Origin: Impatiens glandulifera
Taxonomy: Eukaryota > Streptophyta > Magnoliopsida > Ericales > Balsaminaceae
Assembly (NCBI RefSeq): GCF_907164915.1
Contig: NC_061870.1
Span: 27,503,348 to 27,567,347, forward strand
Direction of reading: 5' to 3'
DNA: 64,000 nt
The notes below the pieces were generated by a model. It worked only from the letters and a program-made list of their open reading frames with translations. It was not told the origin of the DNA and made no database searches. Positions 1 to 11,399 of this stretch are shown here, piece after piece (the first letter of the stretch is position 1; each line of letters opens with the position of its first letter). Both the position numbers and the translations under genes were made by a program.

Positions 1-115
1 GGTTAACTATTCCTTCTTTTCTATCCGTTCATTATGTTGTTCTCTAAGATGAGTAGATGCACCATTTAACTTTTGTTTTATTAGTGCATTTTTGCTAAAG
101 GCATCTTTAACTCAG

Positions 116-3100
116 GTATGGGATTTGGACAGGAAACTTTTATCTCATGTCCACGCTTATGAAGTAGAAATTACCTCTGTAACAGTTCTACAACATAGTC
201 CTTACATGTAAGTGCTTCTTACCTTCAATATACCTAGCCAAGTCTTCAGTAGGGTCTCTTTGACTAGCTGGTCTTGCATGTTACTGACAGGTATGTTGGA
301 GATTATGTTGGTAATGTTGCAGTTCTAAAGGTTGACAGAGAATCATTTAATATATCAAAAATGGGATACTTGATCCCTCTCTCGGCATCACACGGTGAGA
401 TGTAGATTTCAGATTATAAATCAACATTTATCTTCAATGCTTGTGCTGGTCGATAGCCTAGTTTACTGTTTATTCATCATTTAGTGACCAGTGTTGATTG
501 TAGTTCTAACATTTTCTATGCTGTTATGATTTCTAGGGAATACCAATGAAGTTAATGGAGCTTGTTCTGTTATGTTCATCTTGCCACAACCAAAAGCTGA
601 AAGCAAGAAGTAAATGGTCTTCTCTTTTCATTTATTTTCAACTTCTGACCAAATATAAAGACCAGTTATAAAATGGAGAACATAATATGGCGAAAAATAT
701 AAAATGGCATAAAGGAGATACTATTATAAGGATTAATATAATGTCACCATTTCAACAGAATTGGGTCCTGCACCATGCAATACTTATGGTTGAAAATAAA
801 CTTTGAACCTTTTTTAATTGGCTGCAGGGTTCTTATAATTTATAGAGATGGATTTATTACACTCTGGTCAATCCCTGAAAGCAGAGCCATTTTCACAACC
901 GGTGGTGGGGTCATGATGCCTACAGTGGGCCATGATACCAAAACGGTGACAGCTGCATGTTGGGCATGTCCTTTGGGAAGCAAAGTCGCTGTAGGATACA
1001 GCAATGGAGAGATTTCTATTTGGAGCATCCCTTTCACTTCGGGGGCATCAGAGACAGATTTACAAGCTGCTCAAACTGGTCCTACTTCAAGGCTCAATCT
1101 TGGATACAAGCTGGAAAAAATAGCCATATCATCTCTAAAATGGGCCTGTTCAGATGGAAAATCAGGAAGGCTTTATGTCATAGGAGTCCATGGAGGTGGA
1201 TCAGCACGTTTATTGCAGGTATTTGGTAGCATTCCGGACTGAATCTTAGTATATGTTCCTTCCAGGATTAATTCATAAATTAGAGAATTTTGTTGGCAAA
1301 AATGCTTGGATTGATAAGTGTATCAACAAACAGGTCGTATTATTGAATGAGAACTGTGAATCCCGCACAACCAAACTGGGGCTTCAGCTGCCTGAGCCTC
1401 CAACTGAAATGGCGATCATTTCATGTTCTGGCGAACAGATAAAGCATAGACAGTATGCTTTTCTGGTACTTGGAATATCTGGTGATATGTATTGTTATGA
1501 TGATTATTCTATTGAAAGATACTTGCTACAGAGTCAATCTAAGGCATCTCCTTCACTTCCAAAGGAGATAAGAGTGAAAATGCCATTTTTTAATTCAAGA
1601 ATCACTGTAGCCAAGTACATTACTGACAATCCATGTTCGTTATCACCAAGGGATGAGGTTAAATTCATAAGTAAAAGATTTTGAATACCAAGCGAATTAT
1701 TCATTAGCATCCATAATTATAGATAAGGTGAAAAATCTGCCTTTCTGTGTTGTAGGCTGAGGCTGTATTAGAAAACCTTGTTCCTCCACTTTTTCCATTT
1801 GATTTAAGGCAACAAGAAGGAACTAATTCATCACGCTTCAATGGGTTTTCGAAGTTCAAGAACATGTACATAACTGGACATAGCAACGGAGCAATAAACT
1901 TCTGGGATGCATCTTCTCCAGTAATGCTACCGATTGTATCAATTACTCAACAGGTAATCTAAACTGATATAGGAATTCCATGGTGCAGAGAAAGAGAGAG
2001 TTCATCAGAATTTTTCCTAGCATAACCATGAAATCCTTTTTTACTTACCTGTTTCCAATTTATGTGTACTTTACAATACCTTCAAATGTGCAGAGTGAGG
2101 ATGATTTCTCCTTAAGTGGTATTGCAGTGACTGAATTGTTCTTTGAGTCTGATGGCAACTCACCTATCCTTATTTATGGAGATGAAAGCGGAATGGTGAA
2201 GTCACCTTTGTTGATTCATCTACTAAAACTTTGATTGCTTACAGAGGATGAATACCTGATTTTGATTATGTTTAATGTAGATTCGCATCCTTAAATTTAA
2301 ACAGGAGCCATTTGCTTCAGCAAGTACATTTTTGTCCCTGCAAGGTATTTTTTACAGGAACAAACATCTTTTTTGTTTTTGTTTTTGAAAAAGAGGAACA
2401 AATTATCATCTTAAAAATGGAAATCTTTTTATTTTTAAAAGGGATCGATTTCTATGTGGAAGCTTTAAGCTCTTCTTACAAGCCTTGATACTTGAAATTT
2501 CAAACTGCACTCACAATAAGTACATTAATGTTAGCAGGAAGTTCAAAGAAAGGAAGTAACTACATTCAGAGTCTTAAGCTTGTGAAGGTCAATGGAGCTG
2601 TAACTTCTATCAACATGCAGTCAAAACATCTTGCAGTTGGTACTGGTCAAGGATATGTAAGCTCCTGTGACCCATTTTTGTTGTTCAGTTAAACCCCTCG
2701 ATTTGTAAGTTGTTTCGACACCTCTTTATTCCTCCCTTTCCACTCTTTCTCCTGTTTTGGCGGTTCATTCAGTTTCTTAGTAAAAATGAGTGAGGAAATT
2801 CTGCGTAAGTAGACAAAGGTAATAAATAAGATACTAAGCCCGATTTTCCCTCTTTTGTAATCAGTCTCACTATATCACCCGTTGCACTAGAAAAGCCATG
2901 CTGATCTCTTTGTTATTTATTGCCACCCTATATGGGTTGAAGTAGATTCTTTCAACCCTTCCCAAACTTTACAATTTTTTAAATAAAATACAATGTTAAA
3001 ATACATTATAATAAGAAGTGATAAAAAAAGGAAGTAATAATAACACATGAGAAAGATAGAAAGCTTTTCTTGGATAATACCCTGCTATTCATCTTTTAGC

Positions 3101-6100
3101 ACATCTTTTTTTAAGTAATTGAATCTTCAAGCTTTAATGGTTGCAAATCATATTGTTTAAACCTTTACAATGTTAACTGCTGAGCAGGCCTCATTGATTC
3201 ACATGGAAGGTCCAACCCTACTATATCAAAAGCAGATTGTGAGTGAAATTTGCCCAGGAATAATCTCGGTGCAGTTTGAGATTTGTGACTTCCATGGATT
3301 TGAGAAGAATGTTTTAGTTATGGCGACAAAAGATTCCTGTGTTTTAGCTCTTGAGAGGGATACAGGAGAAGCTCTTGGCTCAAGCTTGGTCCATCCTAAA
3401 AAACCTTCAAAATCTTTGTTCATGGGTATTCTAGGTAATGCACTATTCATTTTTTCAGCTATATTCCACGTTCATTCTACCCTGTCATACTAAATAATGC
3501 TTGTTTAGCATTTGTACAGATGGACGTGCCAGTTCAGTATATTCAATTAAAGGGCGCTCACTAGTTGATCAAAAGCAATCATCGGTGCTGTTATGTACTG
3601 AAAAAGCTGCTTACATCTTTTCTTTAACTCATGTTACCCAGGTCTTTGTCCTTTGCTTCTTGAAATCACTGAAAATATATTTTGGGAAATAAAGTCTTCT
3701 TCTTCTATTCATAATAGCTTATGATGCTTACATATATTTTTCTTCACCCTACTGACTCTTCAGGGTACTAAGAAGGTGTTACACAAGAAGAAGTTCCATT
3801 CCTCCTGTTATTGTGCATCAACCTTTGACACACTTCGTGGTTCAGGCCTTATACTTCTTTTTCCTAATGGAAAAATTGAAATAAGGTCTGTAAAAATCTT
3901 GCTTTCTTTTTCCGTAATACATTTCAGAGAAACAGATGACATATGAAAAAATGAGACCCTACTGACAATGTACCCCAGACTAAAAACTTGTTTGATGACG
4001 TTTTTCTAAAATAAACAGATTTTTTTGGGGGAAAAACTCGTTTGTTGAAAAAATGGATTATTTTGGCTAAATGACTAAAATATCCTTTATGTTTACATCT
4101 AAGATGTTATACAAATAAAGTAAGATGCTATACAAATAAAGTTTGGTATTTTAGTTGATGATTTTGATAATTTGATTGATGAAGTGATTAATGATGGGAT
4201 AAGGAGTTTATTAAATCCAAGTAACCCTTCATCAAACAAGGCCTAAGAGTTAAACATGTCTTTGTACTAGATTTATGTTGAAGGTTTTTCTTCTAACTTG
4301 TTTTATAAGCTACAGGTCTTTGCCTGAATTGTCCCTCTTAAAGGAAACATATATTAAAGGTGTCACATTGTCACCTCCAAACCTGAACTCAGTTTCTGAT
4401 GTTTCCGTTTGCTTTTCCAAGGATGGGGAGCTTATCATGGTATACAAACAGCTTATTGTTGTTTGGACTCATATATTATTAGTGTTAACTATTTGTATCT
4501 TTCTACAGGTGAATGGTGATCAAGAAATGTTCCAGATTTCCATGTTGCTCCAAAAGCAAACATATAGGTATGAACATTTATGTTTCCTGTTTCTGTTTTA
4601 TGGAATTTACGTGTTTACTGGAAGAGAAGTTATCTGAGAATTTTGGTGATTTTTCCATATTATGTATTCTAGGTATTCGGACTTTGTCTCGCAAGTTTAT
4701 AGGAGAGATTTCATTGGTGAACAGCAAACGAGTATTACTTCAGTACCTGCTTCACATAAAGAAAAAAAGAAGGTATAACTAGCACAAATAATATTTGAAC
4801 AAAATAAGAAGCTAGAACTAACATAATTAGCCTATTTGGCAAACGGTATTTTGTTACAATCTCTGACAAGGATCCCATTGTAAAATCGCCAAAAGTTAAA
4901 ACTTGAAGTAATTATTTTTTTTCGTTTATATAAGATTATTTTCCAGCCATTGTGTGATTGTTTACTTCATTTGGTATACAGATTAATTTTTGGATTATGA
5001 TCCAGTTTATTTCCTAGATCACTGTTTCCAAAATCCAGATGAAAATAAAAGCGTACCAAAACAGATGAAACGTATGATTAACAAAAATATATTTTACGTT
5101 GGTGTTGATTCTGGTAGGGTATCTTTAGCTCTGTTCTTAAAGAAACATCTGGGAGTAAAGGAAAGCTTGTATATGAGAAAGAAGCTGAAGATGCAAAAGA
5201 AACTATGGTAGAACTTTCAGCCATCTTTTCAGTTGAAAACTTTCCGTCCATTTCAGAAAGCACAGTAAATCACGGAATGGATGTTGATGAAGCTGAGTTG
5301 GATATAGGTATTCTCTTACTTCGTGTTAACAAGATCCTTTGAAGCTTTTATTGTCAATATAGCCAGGGCATGCAAGTTCCAAGCATCTTATTGTTATAAA
5401 TCATTAATGAAACTTCAAATAATAATAAAAGCTCAAGCTCTGTATATATAATACTTTTTTTTCTTATAGATGATATTGAAATCGATGAGCCTAGAGAAAA
5501 ACCGAAAGGCCTGGCAACACTGAACAAATATAAACTTAGTAGCAAGTTCAAAGCAATTAAAGGTTTGTGATGCCAAAACTTATCATTTGTTGTTTACAAG
5601 CGTTTGGATGTAGTTCTGTCTCACAAAATACTAATGATAATATTTCCTGCAGGTAAACTGAAACAAATGACAGTGAAAAATGAACAAATTCAAAAAGTTG
5701 AAGTGGAGAAGGAGGATGAGAAGAATAATGATACAGTTGATCAAATTAAACGGAAATATGGATTTTCATCCTCCGGAGTAAGTTTCCATGAAATAGGGAA
5801 TTTCGTTTAGGCATATTTTTTTTTTCAGACGGGAGCCTGCTAATTGTATCATTTGGTTTTGTTTGTTTGCAGGAATTAAACAGTGGTGCAAGATTGGCAG
5901 AAAACAAGCTGAGGGAAAACTTGAAGAAATTGCAGGTATTGACCATTTTATACCTTTTCCACTATCTATATTATTTGGGGAAGACTATTTTCTACTAATC
6001 ATGAATTTAAAGAGTTTATATATATTAAGAGAAAAGATTAGGGTATTGATACATAAATAAAATAAAATTTATTTTAGTATTTTGATTAATGAATTGAGTG

Positions 6101-6739
6101 ATATGATAAATGAAAAAGTGAATGAAATGATGTTTGAATAGTTTGAATTATTTAAATAACTCAAACCGAAAAAGGTCTGGGGACAATAGTTTTTTTTTCT
6201 AAACTGTCCATCTATAAAGACTCAGAACCCCTTACTTAAGGAACACGAGTTTCTTTTCCGAGCTAATTAAACCTATGATCTTGGGTACGCCAGTTCTTGG
6301 GCACTACTACTGAGCTAATACTTGAACCCCTATGACCCTAGCTACACGAGTTCATGTGCTCTACTACTGAGCTAATTCTTTAACTTATTAACTCGGGGAC
6401 ATGAGTTTATGTGGTGTATTACTGAGTTAACTCTTGAACCCATGACCTTGGAACACAATTTTTACTTTACTACAAGCTAATACTTGAACCCATGAACTTA
6501 GTGACTCGAGTTCTACTATTAGTTAAATACTTAACCCATGATGACTTTATTAATGAGTTTTCATAATTATTGGAAAATCTTGAAAATTGATTTACAAAAA
6601 AACTGAGAAAATTGGTGTGTTTTTGATATTTGGTGAGCAGGGAGTAGGCCTGAAAACTACAGAGATGCAAGAAACAGCGGAGTCATTTTCTTCAATGGCC
6701 AAACAAATGTTGAAGGCTGCAGAGCATGGTAATAAATAA
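116..6739 (+). CDS. Tomosyn/Lgl-like WD40 protein with C-terminal R-SNARE (5' part outside window)
   Basis: Relative of tomosyn (syntaxin-binding protein 5), which binds plasma-membrane syntaxins and limits SNARE-driven exocytosis; plant members are also annotated as transducin/WD-40 proteins. The 5' end lies left of the window. Exons read: 116-207, 291-394, 537-609, 828-1218, 1334-1657, 1756-1953, 2094-2195, 2281-2344, 2538-2656, 3188-3434, 3520-3641, 3764-3885, 4316-4439, 4509-4567, 4673-4772, 5118-5307, 5470-5562, 5652-5777, 5873-5935, 6641-6739. WD-type phrases include VWDLDRKLLSH, DGFITLWSIP and NGEISIWSIP. A Lys-rich linker follows, and the last two exons form the SNARE helix (ELNSGARLAENKL to MAKQMLKAAEH), ending TAA at 6737. 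Phase is consistent through the chain. Introns hold a MITE (3984-4243) and a tRNA-like repeat array (6221-6545). The family call is strong; which paralogue is not resolved. Confidence 0.88.
3984..4243. mobile_element. Tourist-like MITE in a tomosyn intron
   Basis: A 260 bp AT-rich element has imperfect terminal inverted repeats: left AAACTTGTTTGATGA, right CATCAAACAAGGCC. It is flanked on both sides by TAA (3981-3983 and 4244-4246), the target duplication of PIF/Harbinger-type MITEs. It lies inside the intron 3886-4315, away from the splice sites, and has no coding capacity. Confidence 0.7.
6221..6545 (-). repeat. Tandem array of tRNA-like 46-57 bp units
   Basis: About six degenerate units follow one another in the last tomosyn intron. 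GAGCTAA-type anchors lie at 6260, 6312, 6369, 6424, 6474 and 6520. Read on the minus strand, a unit carries TTAGCTCAGTAGTAGAGC, which resembles a tRNA D-arm/A box, and GGTTCAAGTA, which resembles a T-arm/B box, about 35-40 nt apart. Acceptor-stem halves are not visible, so this is not a functional tRNA. It could be an amplified tRNA or SINE head. Confidence 0.6.
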
Positions 6740-8245
6740 CACTTCTAACCGTGCTCTTGTGGTGGCTTACATTCATTTTTTTACCATTTATTTTGGTAAT
6801 AATTATTCTCGTTTGATAGAGATCTGATATCATGTGTGTATTATATCATGTAATTTGAGAAAAATAAAAATAAACGTGGAACATAAATTTGTTAAACGCC
6901 ACTGATTTATTGTGTATGTATATATTGGGTTTAAAGAATTTAGGATTATTCGTGTTAGTCATCAAATACTCTTGATATTTCCAAAAAAAACAAATGATTG
7001 ATTATTTTTAAGGACTTAGATATTTTAGTTATTAATGGGGGGGGATTTAAATGGGGGGGGGGGGGGGGGGGGGGTTATCAAGAAGTTTTAAAAAAAAAAA
7101 AAAGTAAAATGACTAGTATTATAGTTGAGGATTTAAATAATGTTATTAATAAATGATAGAAAAAAATTATGAATTATTTGAAGATTATTTAAATAATCTT
7201 GAAAATCTGAAGATAGAATATTAAAATACAATCTTTTAATAACTTTTAAGAACATTATAATTATCCCAAATAATTTTTCTTCTTTGCAAAAAATATTTTT
7301 ATTAATATAAAACATGAACAAGCTCATTTAGAATTAGAATGTTAGAATTCTTGTAAAAAAGCCACTCCATTTTCAACCATAATTTTTAATCTCTATTATA
7401 ATTTTTTAATTATTCAATCAATATATGCTTCTTTCTTTTTTTTTAACTTAATATATTTATATATAATAATAATAAAATCAATTGATTGAAAAATATTTTC
7501 ATAATTATTATATACATTATTTTTAATAGAACAGTAAAACTTAAAAATTTAAGTATCATTTTATCAATCTCCTCAAATTTCAAAGCATTTGTAAAAGATA
7601 TAATATTCTTTGAAGATAATTTTTATAAATAAAAACTGGTTTGAGATATACCCAAATACCCTAAATAGTAGTGAAATATGTCTTCAAGAATTTTCTCTGA
7701 AGTGATCTTTATTTCAATCTACTCCACACAAAATAAACCTTCAATCAAACAAGCCTTAATATACATGGAAGGGTGGAATACCTTAAATATTAAATGGAAA
7801 GGATGATAAAATGTTGATAGATTGGTAAAGAACTCATATCCTCGATGATATCATGAATTCGAGTTTCATACCGAGATAATAATGATAGAATAATCGATAA
7901 CTTGTGTAAAAATATAATTGCATTATTGGATATTCCAACTAGTTACTCCAAATGATAAACGAAAGGTAATGTTAGAGAAATTGATAGAAGAGGTTTTAGT
8001 AGTGCAAACACTGCAAATAGTTTTACTTTGACAACTTCAAATTGAAAATACAAAAGGCCATGCATTTATGAACCTCCTTCCTCACACAGCAGTAGTGATG
8101 GACAGAGCTTATGCAATGAACCCTTTATCGATTCTTCGTTTCTTCCCCAAATTTAAAAATATTGAAATAAGAACTACTACTACTACTTACTACATTACCA
8201 CGTGAAGGAGAAGAATCCCTTTTGCCAACAGCCAGCCTTTATCAT
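6740..8245. other. AT-rich spacer with G homopolymers
   Basis: No gene was recognised. The stretch holds the 3' flank of the tomosyn gene, long A/T runs, a G8 run at 7037-7044 and a G22 run at 7053-7074. The right end (from about 8050) probably contains the 3' UTR of the HMGB gene read leftward. CAATCAAACAAGCCTTAAT near 7742-7760 resembles the terminal repeat of the small MITEs seen elsewhere. Confidence 0.5.
7037..7074 (+). repeat. G8 and G22 homopolymer runs
   Basis: Eight consecutive G at 7037-7044 and twenty-two at 7053-7074 are separated by ATTTAAAT. They stand out in a strongly AT-rich spacer. They could form G-quadruplex on this strand, and the exact run length is prone to sequencing or assembly error. 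Confidence 0.8.
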
Positions 8246-9339
8246 CTATTCATCATCATCATCCTCGTCATCTTCTTCCTGAATCATAGAAACAAACAAA
8301 CAATCAAGACATCATCAAACAGTATTATTCTATCGAGATTGGATACTAACTAACCTCTCCACTCTCATCATCCTCATCGTTCACTTCAGACTTCGACTTG
8401 TCTGATTCTTCTTCATCAGCTGATCCTGCAGCCTGTCGAATAGAATACAGCAAAGCGAAACTCATCAGTCTAACAATCTCAAAAGTAAACTATAATTCTA
8501 CAAAAGATAGTTAGTTACCAATTTCTTATTGTAAGCATCCATATTCTTGTTGTATTCGACTTTCCTTTTCTCTGCTTTGGCTACATATTGAGCTTTCTCC
8601 TGATTTTTACATGAGGAATGAGAATCCATACGACCACAAACATCAAGAACAATAAGTAGAAGTAGTAATACTCACTGCTTCTGACATTGATTTCCATTTT
8701 TCACCAGCAGCTTTTCCAACCTGGTTCAATTAAACAACTCTCTTCTCATTTGTGTATTTTTCAAACTCAAGGTCAAATGAAAGAGAAGTCAAATCATCTT
8801 CACAGATCTGAGAAAGTGAGAGTGAATAAGAAGAAGAAGATCGTACAGCGGCCACAGACTTGTTGTTAGGATTCTTCTCTTTGAACGTCTTCCTGAAGTC
8901 CTCCCTGAAGTTCACCGCCATTCGAATTGTCAATATCACAATATCATTTACAGATGACAGATTATACATAAACAACGAACAGAATCTAAACCTAATAGTA
9001 GAAAAACACAAGTACATGTAGATAGATCGAAAGAGGTATATAGATAGATCGTACATGAAAACGAAAAACGCACTAGGTGGCCTCTTCGGCATGTTAGGAT
9101 CCTTTGCAGCTTTTTTGCTAGTACTAGTCTTTTTCTCAACCTTTCCACCTCCTTTCTTCACAGCAAGCCTAATATATACATATACAATAAGCAGAGTATG
9201 GATCCTCATCAAACAAACACAGAACGAATTCAACAGATCTATAAACTCCACAAAACGATGAACAACAACCGAGTCTAGTAATTGAAACTAACCTGCTATC
9301 AGCTTTCTTAGTCTCGGCCTTCGATTTTGTCCCTCTCAT
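8246..9339 (-). CDS. HMGB: HMGB-type high mobility group protein
   Basis: Small non-histone chromatin protein that bends DNA and acts in the nucleus as an architectural factor. Coding exons (minus order): 9293-9339, 9055-9168, 8847-8904, 8676-8720, 8519-8599, 8355-8432, 8246-8278, giving 151 residues. The order is a basic Lys-rich N-terminus; one HMG box from about residue 40 (DPNMPKRPPSAFFVFM) to about 110 (KVEYNKNMDAYNKKL); then an acidic tail ending EEDDEDDDDE. This single box between basic and acidic flanks is the plant HMGB layout. The ATG at 9339 has a good context (GCCATGA). A 5' UTR intron at 9349-9446 with GT-AG ends is apparent, and the 5' UTR is rich in GA/CT. Closest in feel to HMGB1/2/3 members; the exact orthologue is uncertain. 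Confidence 0.93.
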
Positions 9340-9479
9340 GGCGAAATCTGCATAAAACACGAAGAGAACCGGTGAGAATCGAGCGAAATCCACCGAAAAC
9401 CGCTTGACTCAGTCCGAGTCGTATGCGCCGCGAACGAGTAACTTACCTGTTTAAGTTAGGGCTTCGTGTTAGAGAGAGA

Positions 9480-11399
9480 GAGGATTCGCGTTTGCGTAGT
9501 ATAGACGAGCTTAGTGTGTGTATATGTGCGCTAGTTAGTGTGAGAGAGAGAGGTTAGTGAGAGAGAGGGGTGGAAAGGGAAACTGTAATATAGTAGCGTT
9601 TCCTTTTCAGAAGCCAAAAAACTGAATCACAAAACGGGATCAAGTCCGGCTCCTTGCGCGGGATTTTAAATATCTTCTTTGCCACCTCATCTTCTTCTCA
9701 ACCGCTCTCCAATCATTATTCACAAATCTATCCTCAACTTATATTATATATATTCAAATATACCTTTCAATTCAATATTTCAATAAATCAGCCTCACACT
9801 TTGTTTGCCTTTAATTTGTGTAATGGGATTGAACACATTATCTAGTTTGTTTGTTTTTTCATAATAATAATATGTTTTAATATATGTGACTATATATATA
9901 TATTAGATGAAACAATTATATACTTTTTTTTATTAATGTAAATTTTTTTTTTCTAATTTTACAACTAATCACTTTTATTATATCTTCTAATTACAAATAT
10001 TTAGAATATTCATTATATATATAAACACAATTTTTCTTAAATTATTGGGTTTTGCACTAAAATAAAGCACGATTCATTTTATTTACGTAATATCTACTCC
10101 AATAAAATTTAAATCAGTTAAATTTAAAAAATAATATTAAAGAAAATGGAATTTTAAACTATATTAATCATATAAATAATGTTTTTATTTTAAATATAAT
10201 TTTTTTTAAAATAAATTAATTTTGAATATTGTTTTTACATTAATTTGGTGTTATGAAATATAAATTAATAATTAAATATGTATAATTTACTTTAATTTTT
10301 TTTTATTTTCTTTTTAATTAATATTTTTTTGTAAAGTCTTTTTTTTAATAATTAAGTAGATATTAATGATGTTAAAAAAAATAATATGAATATATTTATT
10401 AGTATAATTATTTGTTGAATAATTTTATATATTCAGATACACAATTATATAATATAAAAATTATCTAATATTTTTTTATTGATATTTTTTTCATTTATAA
10501 ATTGACCTTTATATATATATAATCATGATACAACTGACCTTTATTTAACGAATAATGATTAAATTCCATAATTTCTTGATATTTTTCACTATAAAGATAA
10601 AAATATACTTTATTGACTTTTACTTCTTTAAAAAATTATTGACTTTAGTCAATTGTCTTTTTATAATGAATAAATGAATGAATGGTTAATTCTTACCTAC
10701 CATCAATTATTTCATTATTAGTTCACATTTAAATTATTAATTAAACATACAACTATTATTACTTTACTCATAATATAATAATAAACTATATAACTGTTAT
10801 TATTCAATATTAATAAGAAAATATAATAAGTGATAAAATTATTTAATTCTTAAACAAAATTCTCTGCATTTTTATATAAACATGTAACATTCAATGAAAT
10901 GTATTAATATAATGAAATATAAAATTAATATTATTTAAATTATTAATTGTATGTAATATTTGATTTGTGAGAATATTTAAAAATGACAAAAAAAAAAAAA
11001 AAATACATTGTTTTAATACAACTAATTAACTACCTAATATCTGACATCCAAATTAACCTAATAAAAATAAATATCACAATTGGAGTTATTCAAATATAAA
11101 ACATCATATTCAAATATATATTAAAATACTGGTTAGACGAGAATATATTATTTATTAATTAATTTAGTCTTCTTAAGAAATTGAGGGGATGGACTTCCCG
11201 CTATTCCTTCCACTTCCAAGTTCCACCAAGGAAGAAGAACGGGGCCACCAACACGACAATGGGGAAGAAGAAGAAGCACACATAATAATAGCGGCGTTGA
11301 CCCACAAACCATTTTTGAAGGTAATCTCTTTGAATTGAATCCCAATTTTGAAAGATTTCCAGATCATATTGCTGCCCTAAGAGAAGAAGAAGAAGAAAC
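9480..11399. other. AT-rich intergenic spacer
   Basis: The left 150 bp contain the GA-repeat-rich promoter and leader of the HMGB gene (GAGAGAGAGAG tracts at 9471-9566). From about 9660 to 11150 the sequence is extremely AT-rich with no recognisable gene or complete transposon. The last 200 bp before 11400 are more GC-balanced and are probably the promoter and 5' UTR of the kinase gene. Confidence 0.5.

Noticed and set aside
1253..1333. Possible coding extension before the exon at 1334
   Set aside because: The acceptor before GTCGTATTATTG keeps phase 0 with the preceding exon; the upstream stretch does not, and would need a 47 bp intron.
4990..5211. Open frame of 73 codons inside the tomosyn gene, reading LDYDPVYFLDHCF
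   Set aside because: It starts without ATG and lies in the intron 4773-5117. The true exon begins at 5118 in another frame (GIFSSVLKETSGSKG) and continues the protein in phase.
6221..6545. Reading the repeat array as real tRNA genes
   Set aside because: Units lack acceptor stems and are too short; only A- and B-box-like parts repeat.
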